From NCBI RefSeq assembly GCF_000004825.1, contig NW_008805104.1, positions 62,001 through 126,000 on the forward strand: a stretch of DNA of 64,000 bases, in the 5' to 3' direction. The notes beneath the pieces are model-generated. The model saw nothing but the letters and a program-made list of their open reading frames with translations, was not told the origin of the DNA and ran no database searches. Positions 11,163-23,700 of the stretch are shown piece by piece. The first letter of the stretch is position 1. Every line of letters begins with the position of its first letter. The DNA comes from Heterostelium album PN500. Lineage: Eukaryota; Evosea; Eumycetozoa; Acytosteliales; Acytosteliaceae. The position numbers and the translations under genes are program-made.

Positions 11163-13037
11163 ATGATTTTAACAGTTAAACATTTTCTTTTTCGGAAATT
11201 TGGAAATGATACATCAAATATAATTTGGTTAATAGTTTTATGTATGTGTTTTTAAACATATATGTGTGTGACTAAAATAAAAGTAGAGGAATCGGAATCA
11301 ACAATAGTTCTAACTAGTTAACAACTATTTTTATAGATCTTTTTCAAGGTATACCGGTTGGTTTAGCATTCTCTACTATACCTTTTCTATTGCACAAGAG
11401 TGCCACTTACACTCAGATCGGTATATTCTCGTTTTCAGGATTTCCCTATTCACTAAAGATTCTGTGGTCTCCGTTCGTCGACAGTATCTACTGGCCAAAG
11501 TTTGGTCGGCGTAAATCATGGATCGTTCCTATGCAGCTGATGGCCGGTGTCACATTTCTCCTGTTGTCGATGCACATCGAGCAGATGATTGAGAACGCCA
11601 AGGAGACGATCTGGTCACTGGTGGCGCTCTTTTTCTTCCTCATCATATTGATGTCCACCCAAGACATTGCCGTCGATGGCTGGGCACTCACCATTCTCTC
11701 CAAGCAGAATCTACACTACGCCTCGACCTGCCAGACCATTGGACTGACCTCTGGATTCTTCATGTCGTACACCATCTTCCTGGCGCTGAACTCTGCAGAG
11801 TTCTCCAATAAATACCTGAGAATCACACCGCAGGACACCGGTGTGCTGACACTCAGCAACTACTTTGTATTCTGGGGATTGGCGTATATTCTCATAAGTG
11901 TTTATCTCGCCGTTTCGAAATCGGAGGATCGACAGTCCGACTCGGATGTCTTCTCAGAGGTTTCCTCACCGACATTCGCCGCTACCAACAAGAAGATAGA
12001 GGATCACCATACTCATGACTATCAACAACAGCTAGCACAACACGACGCTATTGAAGATCGGTCGGATGACGTCGAGGATATCTCATCGAAAATGGCACCC
12101 ATTCAAATCTATAAGAGTCTATGGAAAATCATTACACTGCCTCATATCCAAACATTATCAATCTTATTTTTAACTTGTAAAATAGTTTTTCAATCGAACG
12201 ATGCATTGTCTCTACGTCTCTTGGAGAAAGGAATGAAGAAAGAGGATTTGGCATCGTTTTCAATCATTCAATTCCCTTGTACATTATTATTTTCTTTGAT
12301 ATCAAGTAAAATGATAAAAGATAAACCATTATCATTGGTAAGTAATCAAAATAATAACAAATGTTCTATCTAAAAACTTATTCATTTACACTAACTAATT
12401 GTTTTGTTAACAACATAAAACAGTGGACCAACGCATACTTGCTTGGTATTATAGTTGTATCTTTAAACATGATAGCACTAAGTAATTTTCAAACAGGTTG
12501 GTTCTATTATTTATTATTACTATCGATTTCACTGTTCAGTTCATTCGTTTCAACAACAATGCAAGTTGCACAAGGTTCATTCTTTTTAAAGATAAGTGAT
12601 AAAGCTATTGGTGGAACTTATCTTACATTGCTGAATACAGGTATGTGTGTAAATAACATATTGTTAGATTATTGTTATTATTATTGTTATTGATTGTTGA
12701 TTCATTCTAATTTCAAACTCTACTAATACCACTTTTAGTTTCAAATATGGGTGGAACATGGCCAAAGTTTCCAGTTTTATATTTAATAGATTATTTCTCA
12801 AAGAATATTTGTAAAATACCGAATGGAGAAACCATTAAATATAAGGGTATCAGTGAACAGATCATCCAGCAATGCCGACAACTCGGTGGTAAGCTTGAAA
12901 CAGTGCACGACGGTTACTTCATTGTCACCTTTGCATTGATCATATACGGCCTCTTTATGTATCGAGTACTACAAAAGAAGTTTGTTCCAATTCAACAAAT
13001 AAAACCTGTTCCAATCAGAGGTATATATAAATTTTAA
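11163..13037 (+). CDS. slc33a1: Acetyl-CoA transporter (SLC33A1/AT-1 type)
   Basis: Exons 11163-11241, 11337-12337, 12424-12640 and 12739-13037 give 531 residues. The first exon was found by extending the family motif upstream: IIWLIVLYLFQGIPVGLA spans the intron. Other family landmarks are LKILWSPFVDSIY, GRRKSWIVPMQ, TQDIAVDGWAL and VSNMGGTWPKFPV. About 11-12 membrane helices are predicted. In animals AT-1 moves cytosolic acetyl-CoA into the ER lumen for acetylation of lipids and proteins. A hydrophilic loop at about residues 280-330 (Ser/Asp/His-rich) is less conserved. The start ATG has a purine-rich A/T context. Confidence 0.93.
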
Positions 13038-13415
13038 TAATATATATATATTTCTAAAACTGTCGACAAATAAGCAAACACAACGCAACAAACAAACAAA
13101 CTCAATCACTCTTAGAGTAAATCTTACTTATTTTCTTTTCTTTTTCTTCTTTCTATTATCCTTATTTTTGTTTTGATATTTTAGTTTTAGAATTAACAAA
13201 GATAACAGTTCAGTGATATTGAAGATTTGATGAATATTTAGATTGTTTTTGCTCTAATAAATTCCAATATTATTAATGTCTTTTTTGATCATCTGATATC
13301 GATCATTTTCATTGAAAATAGTTTTTACTGCAAAACAAACAGAAACAAAAAAGAAAATTGTTTTTTTAATTAAACACTTTTATTTTTTTAAAAAACATAA
13401 TGTTAGTTAGATAGT
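13038..13415. other. Intergenic spacer
   Basis: Nothing recognisable; A/T-rich with a T-rich stretch before the next ATG. Confidence 0.4.
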
Positions 13416-14167
13416 ATGTCAACAGATAATAAAGAAAAGCAGAGTGAACCTCAACAACAACAACCTCAACAACAAGATGATAAAATTGGAAAGGTAGTCA
13501 ATGTTAGTTTGACCTTTGTAAAACATAATAATAAATATCTTTTAGTACAAGAGAGGGATCATAGTGTAAGTTATCCATTCTACCTAATAAATGAATAATT
13601 GATTGAATTTAAGGTATTTACAACTATACAGTGGTTTAATCCAGCAGGAAGAGTTGAAAGGGGAGAGACTTTCCAAGCAGCAGCACTGCGAGAAGCTAAA
13701 GAAGGTAATAAAGATAAAGAAAATGAATGGTCTAATGTATTTACATAATTATTAAATCAACTAACTAATTGACATGGTTATTCAATTGAATATATATAGA
13801 ATCTGGTGTAGATGTTAAAATAGATGGCATAATCAAAATACTTAATTCACCTCAATTTGGTTCTTGGCCAAGTAGAATGCTTGTCTATTTCATGTGTAGT
13901 CCTGTCTGGAGTGGAGGTGATTATCCACCTACAAAAACAACGGAAGATGAACATTCACTCCAATCGAAATGGTTTACCGTAGAGGAAATCGCCCAGTTGG
14001 ATCTTAGAAGTCAATCGGTCATTGAGATCATTCGTTATATAGAGTCACCAGATTTCAAGTTATACCCCGCTGATTTGATTTGTTTAGAGGGTAAGAGCTG
14101 GTGGGAAACTCCAAATAACCCAAAAACAACAAGTAAACCAACATTAAGAAAAAAGTTTTTTGGTTAA
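13416..14167 (+). CDS. Nudix hydrolase
   Basis: Exons 13416-13565, 13614-13704 and 13800-14167 give 202 residues. The Nudix box is complete across the second intron: GRVERGETFQ followed by AALREAKE|ESGV, i.e. the G-x5-E-x7-RE-x2-EE-x-G pattern with the metal-binding glutamates. A Gln/Pro-rich N-terminal 25 residues precedes the fold. Nudix enzymes hydrolyse nucleoside diphosphates linked to another group; the substrate cannot be told. The first intron is only 48 bp. Confidence 0.92.
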
Positions 14168-14285
14168 ACATGTTAACAATTTTTTTATTTCTAAATTTGT
14201 AATAATAATAAAATAATAATAAAATAATAATAAAATAGTAATAATAATAAAAAACAAAAACTTAAACACTCCAACATTGCAATTC

Positions 14286-17200
14286 TTAAGAGTATGTAAT
14301 TAAGTACTCTGGATAAGCACGATTATTCTCATAAACCATATAAACATAACTGCCTATAATTATAAATATTTATTAATAGAATTAGTTTAATTTGTTTTTG
14401 AAATCAAATCATTACTATAAAATTGGAAACTTACCTTGAGTCTCACCAGAAACAGTGTCATAGTATTCAGCATATTCTTTGGATGTCTCTTTCTTTGGTG
14501 GCTTTTTAAGTGGTTGATTTGGCATGACATGGATACAATCACCAATAAATACTCTCGCCAAGAACATCTGTCGCTGTGGTTGCTCCCTGGCTTTTACTTT
14601 GTATAATATACTAGTACTATCTTCAGTGCTCGTGTATGAATATGAATAGTTATGAGAATATGATGCATTCTTGAAAAAGATATGATTTTAGTTTGAAGGT
14701 TTTTGATTAAGATATAATGAATTCAACAACATACCTTTGCAAAATAAGTGGCTAGACCCCACATTCCATTTGCTGAGAATCTGGTTTCAAAGCCATCTTC
14801 ATCGTTGTAATTAGCTCTGGACCGTTGTTTCTGGTTCCATGGAAAAGCATCATTTCATGACTTTCGATCTCTTGTTCTTCATTTTAGGATTGATCTTCTT
14901 CACCATTTGATCACGACGAGTTGAATACTTCTCCCACAACAAATTGTTTTGAATCTTTTCGATCTTGATAATTTGGTTTGATAGAGTTTCTCTGAATCTG
15001 GATTCAACTTTGTTCCACTCATCGGATGATTGCACCAATGAAACAATCTCCAAGTTCTTCTTGCCAGGCTTACCCCATGGGTATTTAATTGAACCATCAG
15101 ATACAATAGAGAACAATAGTTTCATCATCTTGTTCTCTGCATTCAAAGTATATTGAATTGGTCCATCCAGTTGGATTACTTCTTTACTCTCCTTAATTTT
15201 ACAATGATGATTTGTTGCAATCTTGTTGAGCTCTGGTTGCAAACGTTGATATTGATCTGAAGTAATCTGGACAATTCTCTTCTCATGGTAATTACTCTCA
15301 ATCTCTGTCTTTAAGTATTCAACACATCTCTTTGAAGATTCTTCATTTGGACAACTAATCAGAATAGTTTGAGTTGGTTCCATCTCTGAATCTGATTCTT
15401 CATCTTCTTTTGAATTAATGTCCAAATTTCTTTGAGTTGGTTTGGTGGCTTCAACATAGTCATTGAACGATTCTTCATAGGATTTTTGACGTAAACGGAA
15501 TGTATTGGTGATTCTATTGTTGACATACAATGAAATGGTTGAATCTTGGAAATTGATTGTTGCATCTGGATTTTCGATACGAATTTTCATTGATCTTTCA
15601 AATGCCAAGCTAATCTGATTTCCAACGTCTCTCAGATTGACTTGCTGTCCTCTGGCATCCAAATAATACCATCCATATTGCTTCTTGGCATGCATCTTGA
15701 CTCTTTGGATTGGTCGTAAATTTCTCATGTATTTGGTGTTCATTTCAGTCATATTCACCAAATCAATGAGATATTTGTCACCATTCTTTTGCATGTTGAT
15801 ATCACCTTGCACCTCTAACTTCTTTTCCTTCTTGAGGAAAGCAATTTCAATCTGATAGTTTTGATCTGGATCGAAGGATACATAACTACCGTCATTCTCT
15901 TGCCATTTCCATTGATACATTGGATCAAATGTTGCATTTGAATATTTGAATGGCTCCGGTGTTTCCACAGCTTCCTTGATAGATGATGTTGAAGAATTTG
16001 TTGAACCAAAGCCAAACATACTGAAGAAGTTGGTTGACGGGTTTGTTGTGCTTCTATCAAGAACGTCATGGAGATGTTTAAGAACTTCGTCATCACGATC
16101 ACAAAAGATGATCTTATGAATTCCAGGATTCGATTTGATGAAAGTCAATGAAGAGTCGATAATACACTTGGCAGCAATCGGCTTTGGAATTCCAAAGATG
16201 CCAGAGCCTATAGCTGGAATTGAAATGGAGAGACATTTGTTATCAATTGCCAATTTAAGACACTCTGTAATTGCTTTGGTTAAGAGTGTCTTACATATTA
16301 AATCCTTGTTGCTATCCCAAATTGGAGCGACTGCATGAATCACCAGCTTAAAATCTAGACGACCTGGACTGGTTGCCATTGCTTTACCAGTAGGAACTGG
16401 TCCATTCTTCTTCACAAAGTCTGTACACATCTTACGGAATTCGACACCGGCCGCATCGGCAATCTGAGCAGCAATACCACCATAATGTTGAAGCTGTTCA
16501 TTAGCAGCATTGACAATACAATCTGTCTTTTCCAAAAGAATGTCACCACGATTCACTTCAAAGATTGTTTCACCAACTTTCTTGGAAATCAATGTTTCAT
16601 TGGCATCTATATTCTGTTGAATCAGCATCTTGTATTTATCGAGGAACTTGTTATTGAAAGTCGGTTTGAGCAGTTCCAATGCGACTGGACTGGGAACTGA
16701 ATGTTTGACAACGATTATATTCTTTACCAATTTCGCAAGCAGCTGATAAACATCCTCGTAGGCAAGTAGAACGTCTTCTTTCACTCCACTAATTTGAATT
16801 GATTTATCCTTCTCTGCGAACTTGACTTTACCATGCTTGGACTGAAGGAAAACGAATTGGTTTGCCTCGATCTTGGTAAGCAGATTCCAATGGTAGATGG
16901 GTCGAATATCGAGTTTCTTTGTGAATTTCACCTTGTCTTTAATGAAATCATTCAAAGATTCGATAGCATCGTCCAGCTCTGTTTGATTCTTGCAATAGAC
17001 TTTGAATCGTTTTTGATCATTCAAGAACTCCATCTTGAGAATATTGTTGGATTGCAAGAAACTTACTGGAAATTCAAGATGACCTTTAATTGGATTTTCT
17101 TCTATTGACGGCCACACTTTATCAACAGGAACCATGCTCTCCAAAAACGACTTGATATCTTTCCAATAGGTAGATAGCGATTGACCAACGACGATGATAT

Positions 17201-20200
17201 GATCTCTAGCTTCGGTGTATGCCATCTCAACGTCATATTTCTCATTCAGCTCTTTTCTTAGATCAACTAGATTGTGAATTGTAAGGTGGTATGATGAGAT
17301 ATCGTATCTTTCCATCTTCAAGTTCTTGACAATCGATTTAATGTGTGTCTTGGCTCTCTTGATGTTTGAATGAGTTCCTCGATAATTGATACTCTGGTCT
17401 TTCTTATCGTATTTCAATTGAACATCGAATTCATTCTGGATTTTCATCAATCTCTGGGTACTGGCAATAAGATAATTGAATTTGAATTGCTCTCCTTCAA
17501 TTATATGACGCTCGGTAGTCGAGAAAGATTCACGCTTCGATTGAATCTCTGCAACGAGTTTCTTGACATCCGATTGCCATAGACCTTGAATAGCAACTAA
17601 CTTTAGATGTTGAACAACTTTAATACGATTGGAATACCTGTCTGCGAAATGCTTGAGAATGAATCGTTGTTCATCGATGGAAACTGATTTCAGTTCATGA
17701 GCACGACCTTCATTCATGTTCTTCAGAGCATCAACCTTCTTCTTCAGGTTCTCATAGTCACGTTCGCGGTGAATAAACAATTGAAATTTCACATCTCCAT
17801 ATTCTTCTTTGAATTGCTCTTCATCTTCACTATATTCATCACTTGAATCTTCATCTGATGAGATATCTGAAGATGAAGAAGAAGAAGATGATGATGTCGA
17901 AGAAGTTGATCTATTACTAATAAAAATGAAATACAATATGTTAATAAAATAATCTACATATTTATATAGTTAAACTTACTTCTTTCCTCTTGATCTTGTC
18001 TTTTTAGTAAAAGGTTTATCAAAGTGAGAGTAAACGATATCATTCTTGAAGTAATCTTTCAAAAAAGGAGAAATTTGAAAGAATTGGGTTTTTGCAAATG
18101 ATTTTGAAAAATTAGTTTGCTCAATTGATTTCTTCATTTTCAAAACATGATCTTCTGCCTCTTTCACCTTCTTTTCATCACCATTGATAATCAATCCATT
18201 CTTTGTCTCTGTTACGACGACATCATGGAAATCAGATTTGATCAAACGTTGGAAGAAAAAGAGTTCGGCTTGCGACATTTCCATTTCGACACGAGTGTCT
18301 TTCTTCAAATTGGATTGAATCCACTGTTTAAAGTTGGATAGGTTCTTCTTTTCACCACAGAGTATCATTGACTTCTCACCGAGATGAAAACTAACTGAAA
18401 ACTCTTGCTTGACTGACTCTGAAACCAGAGATAAACCTTTGGGTGGTAACTCATGTTCTTCGACTTCGACCTCTTTCAACAACCTTTGGATATCCATAAC
18501 TTCATTGTCAGCACCAGAGAATGTAACATCGATTGTCCAAGTATCTTGACCTTTTCTATCTAATACTTTGTAGTTAATCGATTTACTGTTGGGTAGTTCT
18601 TTGAAGATAGAGCTTATAGTGGAAGACAACAAATTCTTCTTGATATCAGTGTCAACTCTAAAGAAGTAATTGATTTCTTTGATATCGTTGATCTTTTGTT
18701 TGAGTTGCTCTTGTGCTTCGTTGATATTATCTAATGGTGATGATAATTTCAATGAATAATTGGCACCAGTCTTTTCAATCTCAATAGAAGCATTGAATTG
18801 TGTGTTGATTTGTTCGAGAACACCTTTCATTGAACCTTCCAACAATTTGACTTTCAACTCTGGCACATCAATCAATCTTGACGCCATTCTTCTTGTCTGA
18901 TCTTCTTTATCGAATATCCAAACTTGGTGTGAATACTTTGGACCGTTTGTTTTCTTTCTTTCTCTTCTCTCAGAGCGAACATTGGCATACTTGATATTGA
19001 TACTTCTAAGATCAAGAAGTTGCTTCTTCTCCTCTAAAGACGAAAGTGGGATGATTAAATGTGATTTCTCAAATCTAACCTTTCCAACAGGTACATTGAT
19101 GATCTTTTCAATAGTGGTGGCAACATCTTTTAGATTCATACCATCTTTGTAGGGGAAGAGGTACGCAATGATTGAAGGAATCTCTCCTTGGAAATCTCTA
19201 AAACTAAACTTAAAACCATCTTTAGATTCTAGTCCTTCATCGGAAAGAATCTTGGCATGAGAATCTCTATCCAACTCGATATAAGCAACTTTGGCCCGAA
19301 TTGTAATGAATTTAACCTTGTATTTCGACTGAGATAGCACCTTTTCCAAATCAGACGCATTCATATTCTTGCCTACAATGGTTGTTGCAACAAATTTTTC
19401 CTTTCCCTTTTTGGATTTAGGGGCTTGGTTGGTAGAGGATTCATTAGATTTAGAAGATGAAGTAGTTGAAGTTGTCTTTTCTTGAGTTGTTGAAATAGAT
19501 TTCGATGGATTAGAATAAGTTGGTTGAGATGGTTGAGATGGTTGTTTTTGTTGATTAGAAGTTAGATGAGTATTAGGTGAGTTGGAATTTGGTGAAGTAG
19601 AGGTTGGTGTTGAGGATGGAGTAGTATGAGATGATAAATTTTCATTCATCTGCAAACTTATCTCATTCTTATTGGCAAGGATTGAAGTCTTGATTGGTTT
19701 GCTTTTGAATGAAATAAATCCGGAAGTTTCATCAAGTGGCATTATTTGGAATTGGTCAGTACCGGTCAAGCAAAATAGTGTTGCTCTTATCGATGAAACA
19801 AGGACACTTGATTCACTAAGTTTGTAGACAACGGTCATTCCTTTGTTAAACTTTGAACACAGGGCATTTTTCACTTTCAATTTGGATGGGACACCTGCAA
19901 TCTCTATTTCCTCAAGTTCTTCGGAAATAACATGGAGGTCATCGAAATCAGATGATAAGTTGATATCATATTGACTGAGTACCAAACTGACACCGTTGCC
20001 ATTTTCATACAAATAAACATTGGTATTCTCTTTTAACATATTAAAAGAGATCTAAATTATTTAAAAATAAAAATATTAATATTTAACTAATAAACTCTTT
20101 TCTATTAAGTTATTAAAAATTTTATACTTACAATTTGATTTGATATTTTAATTGGAGTATCAGTTAGCATATCAAATTCTTTGGGTGAATTTAAATTAAA

Positions 20201-20398
20201 TCTAACCGTTTTAGTTACATCATTGAGTTTGACATCTTCAAGATCTAAATCAGTCATTATTTTGATTATTTGAGACAACTTCTCAATAGATACTTCAGAT
20301 GGTAGTTTGGTCGAGCTGATTGGTATTTTAGAGCTCAAAGTTGAGACTCTAAAATCTTCAAATACTATCTTTGGCATAGTATCAGTTTCCAATCTCAT
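14286..20398 (-). CDS. Macro-WWE-PARP protein, copy 1 (frame broken in ART domain)
   Basis: Exons in order: 20398-20132, 20051-17980, 17916-14735, 14669-14435, 14353-14286, about 1,940 codons. N-terminal half: repeated KH-like or RRM-like segments separated by Ser/Thr-rich linkers. A macro domain lies near 16620-16050 (VNRGDILLEKTDCIVNAANE, then AIGSGIFGIP), a WWE domain near 15930-15700 (YQWKWQENDGS), and the PARP catalytic domain near 15050-14286, with HGT, Tyr and the final PEYLITY Glu as the H-Y-E triad. This architecture is that of PARP14-like mono-ADP-ribosyltransferases. Compared with copy 2 there is a missing base near 14875 and another near 14809, both within the catalytic domain; each breaks the frame and together they remove the HGT-to-GFESR part. 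It may be a decaying copy or a consensus error. Exon boundaries match copy 2. Confidence 0.85.
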
Positions 20399-20777
20399 TT
20401 TATACAAATAAGATTAATTCTTTACAAATAAAATTTAATAAAATATTTGATTGTTTTATAGTTTAATGAATAAAAATATATAAAAAGATAAAAAGAATAT
20501 TATAAACAAATAGAAATTGATAAATGAAATTAAAAAATAATAATAATTTACTTTTACCAAAAATTTTAGCTATCACAGAGTGAACTTAAATCTTCACTTT
20601 TGGATTTAAAAAAGGGGTTAGAAACTGATGGATGGAAAAAGTTGGTTGATGTGATTGAGTGCCCAATAAATAAATAACACACAAAAGAAATTGTTACAAA
20701 ATATTTTATTTTAAGTTATTATTTAAAAAAAAAAAGTACTATTATTATTGTTAGACCAAGTATTCTACAAATATATA
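20399..20777. other. Spacer between the two PARP genes
   Basis: About 380 bp carrying the promoter of copy 1 and the 3' end region of copy 2. A short GAACTTAAAT-containing segment near 20582 also occurs upstream of copy 2 near 27076, so part of the promoter appears duplicated with the gene. Confidence 0.4.
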
Positions 20778-23700
20778 TTATTTATCACTAAGATATGTAA
20801 TTAAGTACTCTGGATAAGCACGATTATTTTCATAAACCATATAAACATAACTGCCTATAAAATATGGTTAAATTAATAAGAATTAGTAAACTGAGGAAGG
20901 AATTAATAGAAAAAACAAAACATACCTTGAGTCTCACCAGAAACAGTGTCAAAGTATTCGGAATATTCTTTGGTTTGTTCTTTCTTTGGTGGTTTTTTAA
21001 GATTTGGTTGGTTTGGCATGAGATGGATACAATCACCAATCAATACTCTCGCCAAGAACATCTGTCGATAGGGTTGTTGTCCAGGATATCCAGTTCGAGG
21101 ATTTCTGTATGCATACTCATGAGAATATGATGCTTTCTATAAAATGGGATGATATTGATATTTTAATTAAAATTGGTCTTTGATAAGTCAATCAATAACT
21201 ATTTTATGAAATATATTACCTTTGCAAAATAAGTGGCTAGACCCCACATTCCAGTTGCTGAATATCTAGATTCAAAACCATCTTCATCGTTGTAAATTAG
21301 CTCTGGACCGTTGTTTCTGGTTCCATGGAAAAGCATCATTTCATGACTTTCGATCTCTTGTTTCTTCATTTTAGGATTGATCTTCTTCACCATTTGATCA
21401 CGACGAGTTGAATACTTCTCCCACAACAAATTGTTTTGAATCTTTTCGATCTTGATAATCGGGTAAACCGTATGGGATTGTGTTTCTCTGAATCTGGATG
21501 AAACTTTGTTCCACTCATCGGATGATTGCACCAATGAAACAATCTCCAAGTTCTTCTTGCCAGGCGTACCCCATGGATAATCTATGGAGGTATCGGGTAC
21601 ATTGGAAAACAATAGTTTCATCATCTTGTTCTCTGCATTCAAAGTATATTGAATTGGTCCATCCAGTTCGACCTTACATCTTTACTCTCTTTAATTTTAC
21701 AATGATGATTTGTTGCAATCTTGTTGAGCTCTGATTGCAAACGTTGATATTGAGCTGAAGTAATCTGGACAATTCTCTTCTCATGGTAATTACTCTCAAT
21801 CTCTGTCTTTAAGTATTCAACACATCTCTTTGAAGATTCTTCATTTGGGCAACTAATCAGAATAGTTTGAGTTGGTTCCATCTCTGAAACTGTACTATCT
21901 TCATTGTTGCCAACTTCCATGGTTCTTTGAGTTGGTTTGGTGGCTTCAACATAGTCATTGAACGATTCTTCATACGATCGTTGATGTAAACGGAATGTAT
22001 TGGTTATTCTATTGTTGACATACAATGAAATAGTTGATTCTGGGAAATTGATTGTTGCATCTGGATTGTTGATACGAATTTTCATTGATCTTTCAAACGC
22101 CAAACCAATTTGATTCCCAATGTCTTGAAGGTAGACTTTTTGTCCTCCGGCACTCAAATAATACCATCCATATTGCTTCTTGGCATTCATCAAGGTTCTT
22201 TTGATTGGTCGTAAATTTCTCATGTATTTGGTGTTCATTTCAGTCATATTCACCAAATCAATGAGATATTTTTCACCATTCTTTTGCATGTTTAGATCAC
22301 CTTGGACTTCCAACTTCTTTTCCTTCTTGAGGAAAGCAATTTCAATCTGATAGTTTTGATCTGGATCGAACGAAATAAAACTACCATCATTCTCTTGCCA
22401 TTTCCATTGATACATTGGATCAAATGTTGCATTTGAATATTTGAATGGTTCTGCTTTTGAAGTTGTTGTTGATGTTGAAGTTGTTGAAGTTGTTGAAGTA
22501 GAGGTTGATGATTCTGTACTACCTTTTGTAATTCCAACTGCCTTGTTTTCTGTTGTCTCTGATTTGGAAAACAATTGGATGATATTGGTAAGAATTGAGG
22601 TTGTCTTCTTGTCAAGATACTCATAGAGATGCTTAAGAACTTCGTCGTCACGATCACAAAAGATGATCTTGTAGATCTTGCCAGGATTTTCTTTGATGAA
22701 ATTCAAAGTAGAGTCGATAATACATTTGGCAGATGTTAACTTTGGAACACCATAGATGCCAGAGCCTATAGCCGGAATTGAAATGGTAAAACATTTGTTT
22801 TGAACAGCTAATTTGAGACTACTGTCGATTGCTTTCTTCAATAAATCTTGACAGACACTGACTTTCTTACTGTCCCAAATTGGAGCGACTGCATGAATCA
22901 CCAGCTTAAAATCGAGACGACCTGGAGCAGTTGCCATCGCTTTACCAGTAAGAACAGGTCCATTCTTTTGCACCCAATCCGAGCATTGCTTACGGAACTC
23001 TGGACCGGCTGCTTCGGCAATCTGTGAAGCAATACCACCGTAATGTTGGAGCTGTTCATTAGCAGCATTGACAATACAATCTGTCTTTTCCAAAAGAATG
23101 TCACCACGATTCACTTCAAAGATTGTTTCACTAACTTTCTTTGAAATCAATGTTTCATTGGAATCTACATTCTGTTGGATCAACATCTTGTATTTATCAA
23201 GGAAATAGGTGTAGAATGTTGGTTTGAGCAGTTCAAGAGCAACTGGATTCGGAATGGATTGTCTGACTGTTGTGATACCCAATACTAACTTTGAAAGCCA
23301 TTGGTGTAGGTCATCGTAAGCAGGTAGAACATCTTCTTTCACTCCACTCATTTGAATTGATTTATCCTTCTCTGTAAACTTTACTTTTGGATGCTTCGAT
23401 TGAAGTTGTTTGAATTGCGCCAACTCGAATCTTGTAACGAGAATCCAATGGTAGTTGGAACGAACATCCATTCTCTTTGTGAATTTCACTTGATTCTTGA
23501 TCATATCATTCAAAGATTCAATGGCATCGTCCATCTCAGCTTGATTCTTACAAAAGACCATGAATCGTTTCTGATCTTTCAAGTACTTAATCTTCAGAAT
23601 ATTGTTGGACTCCAAGAAACTCTCTTCGAAATCCATATGGTTCTTAATTGGTTCATCCTCCATCGAAGGCCATATCTCCTCAACTGGAACCAGACTATCG

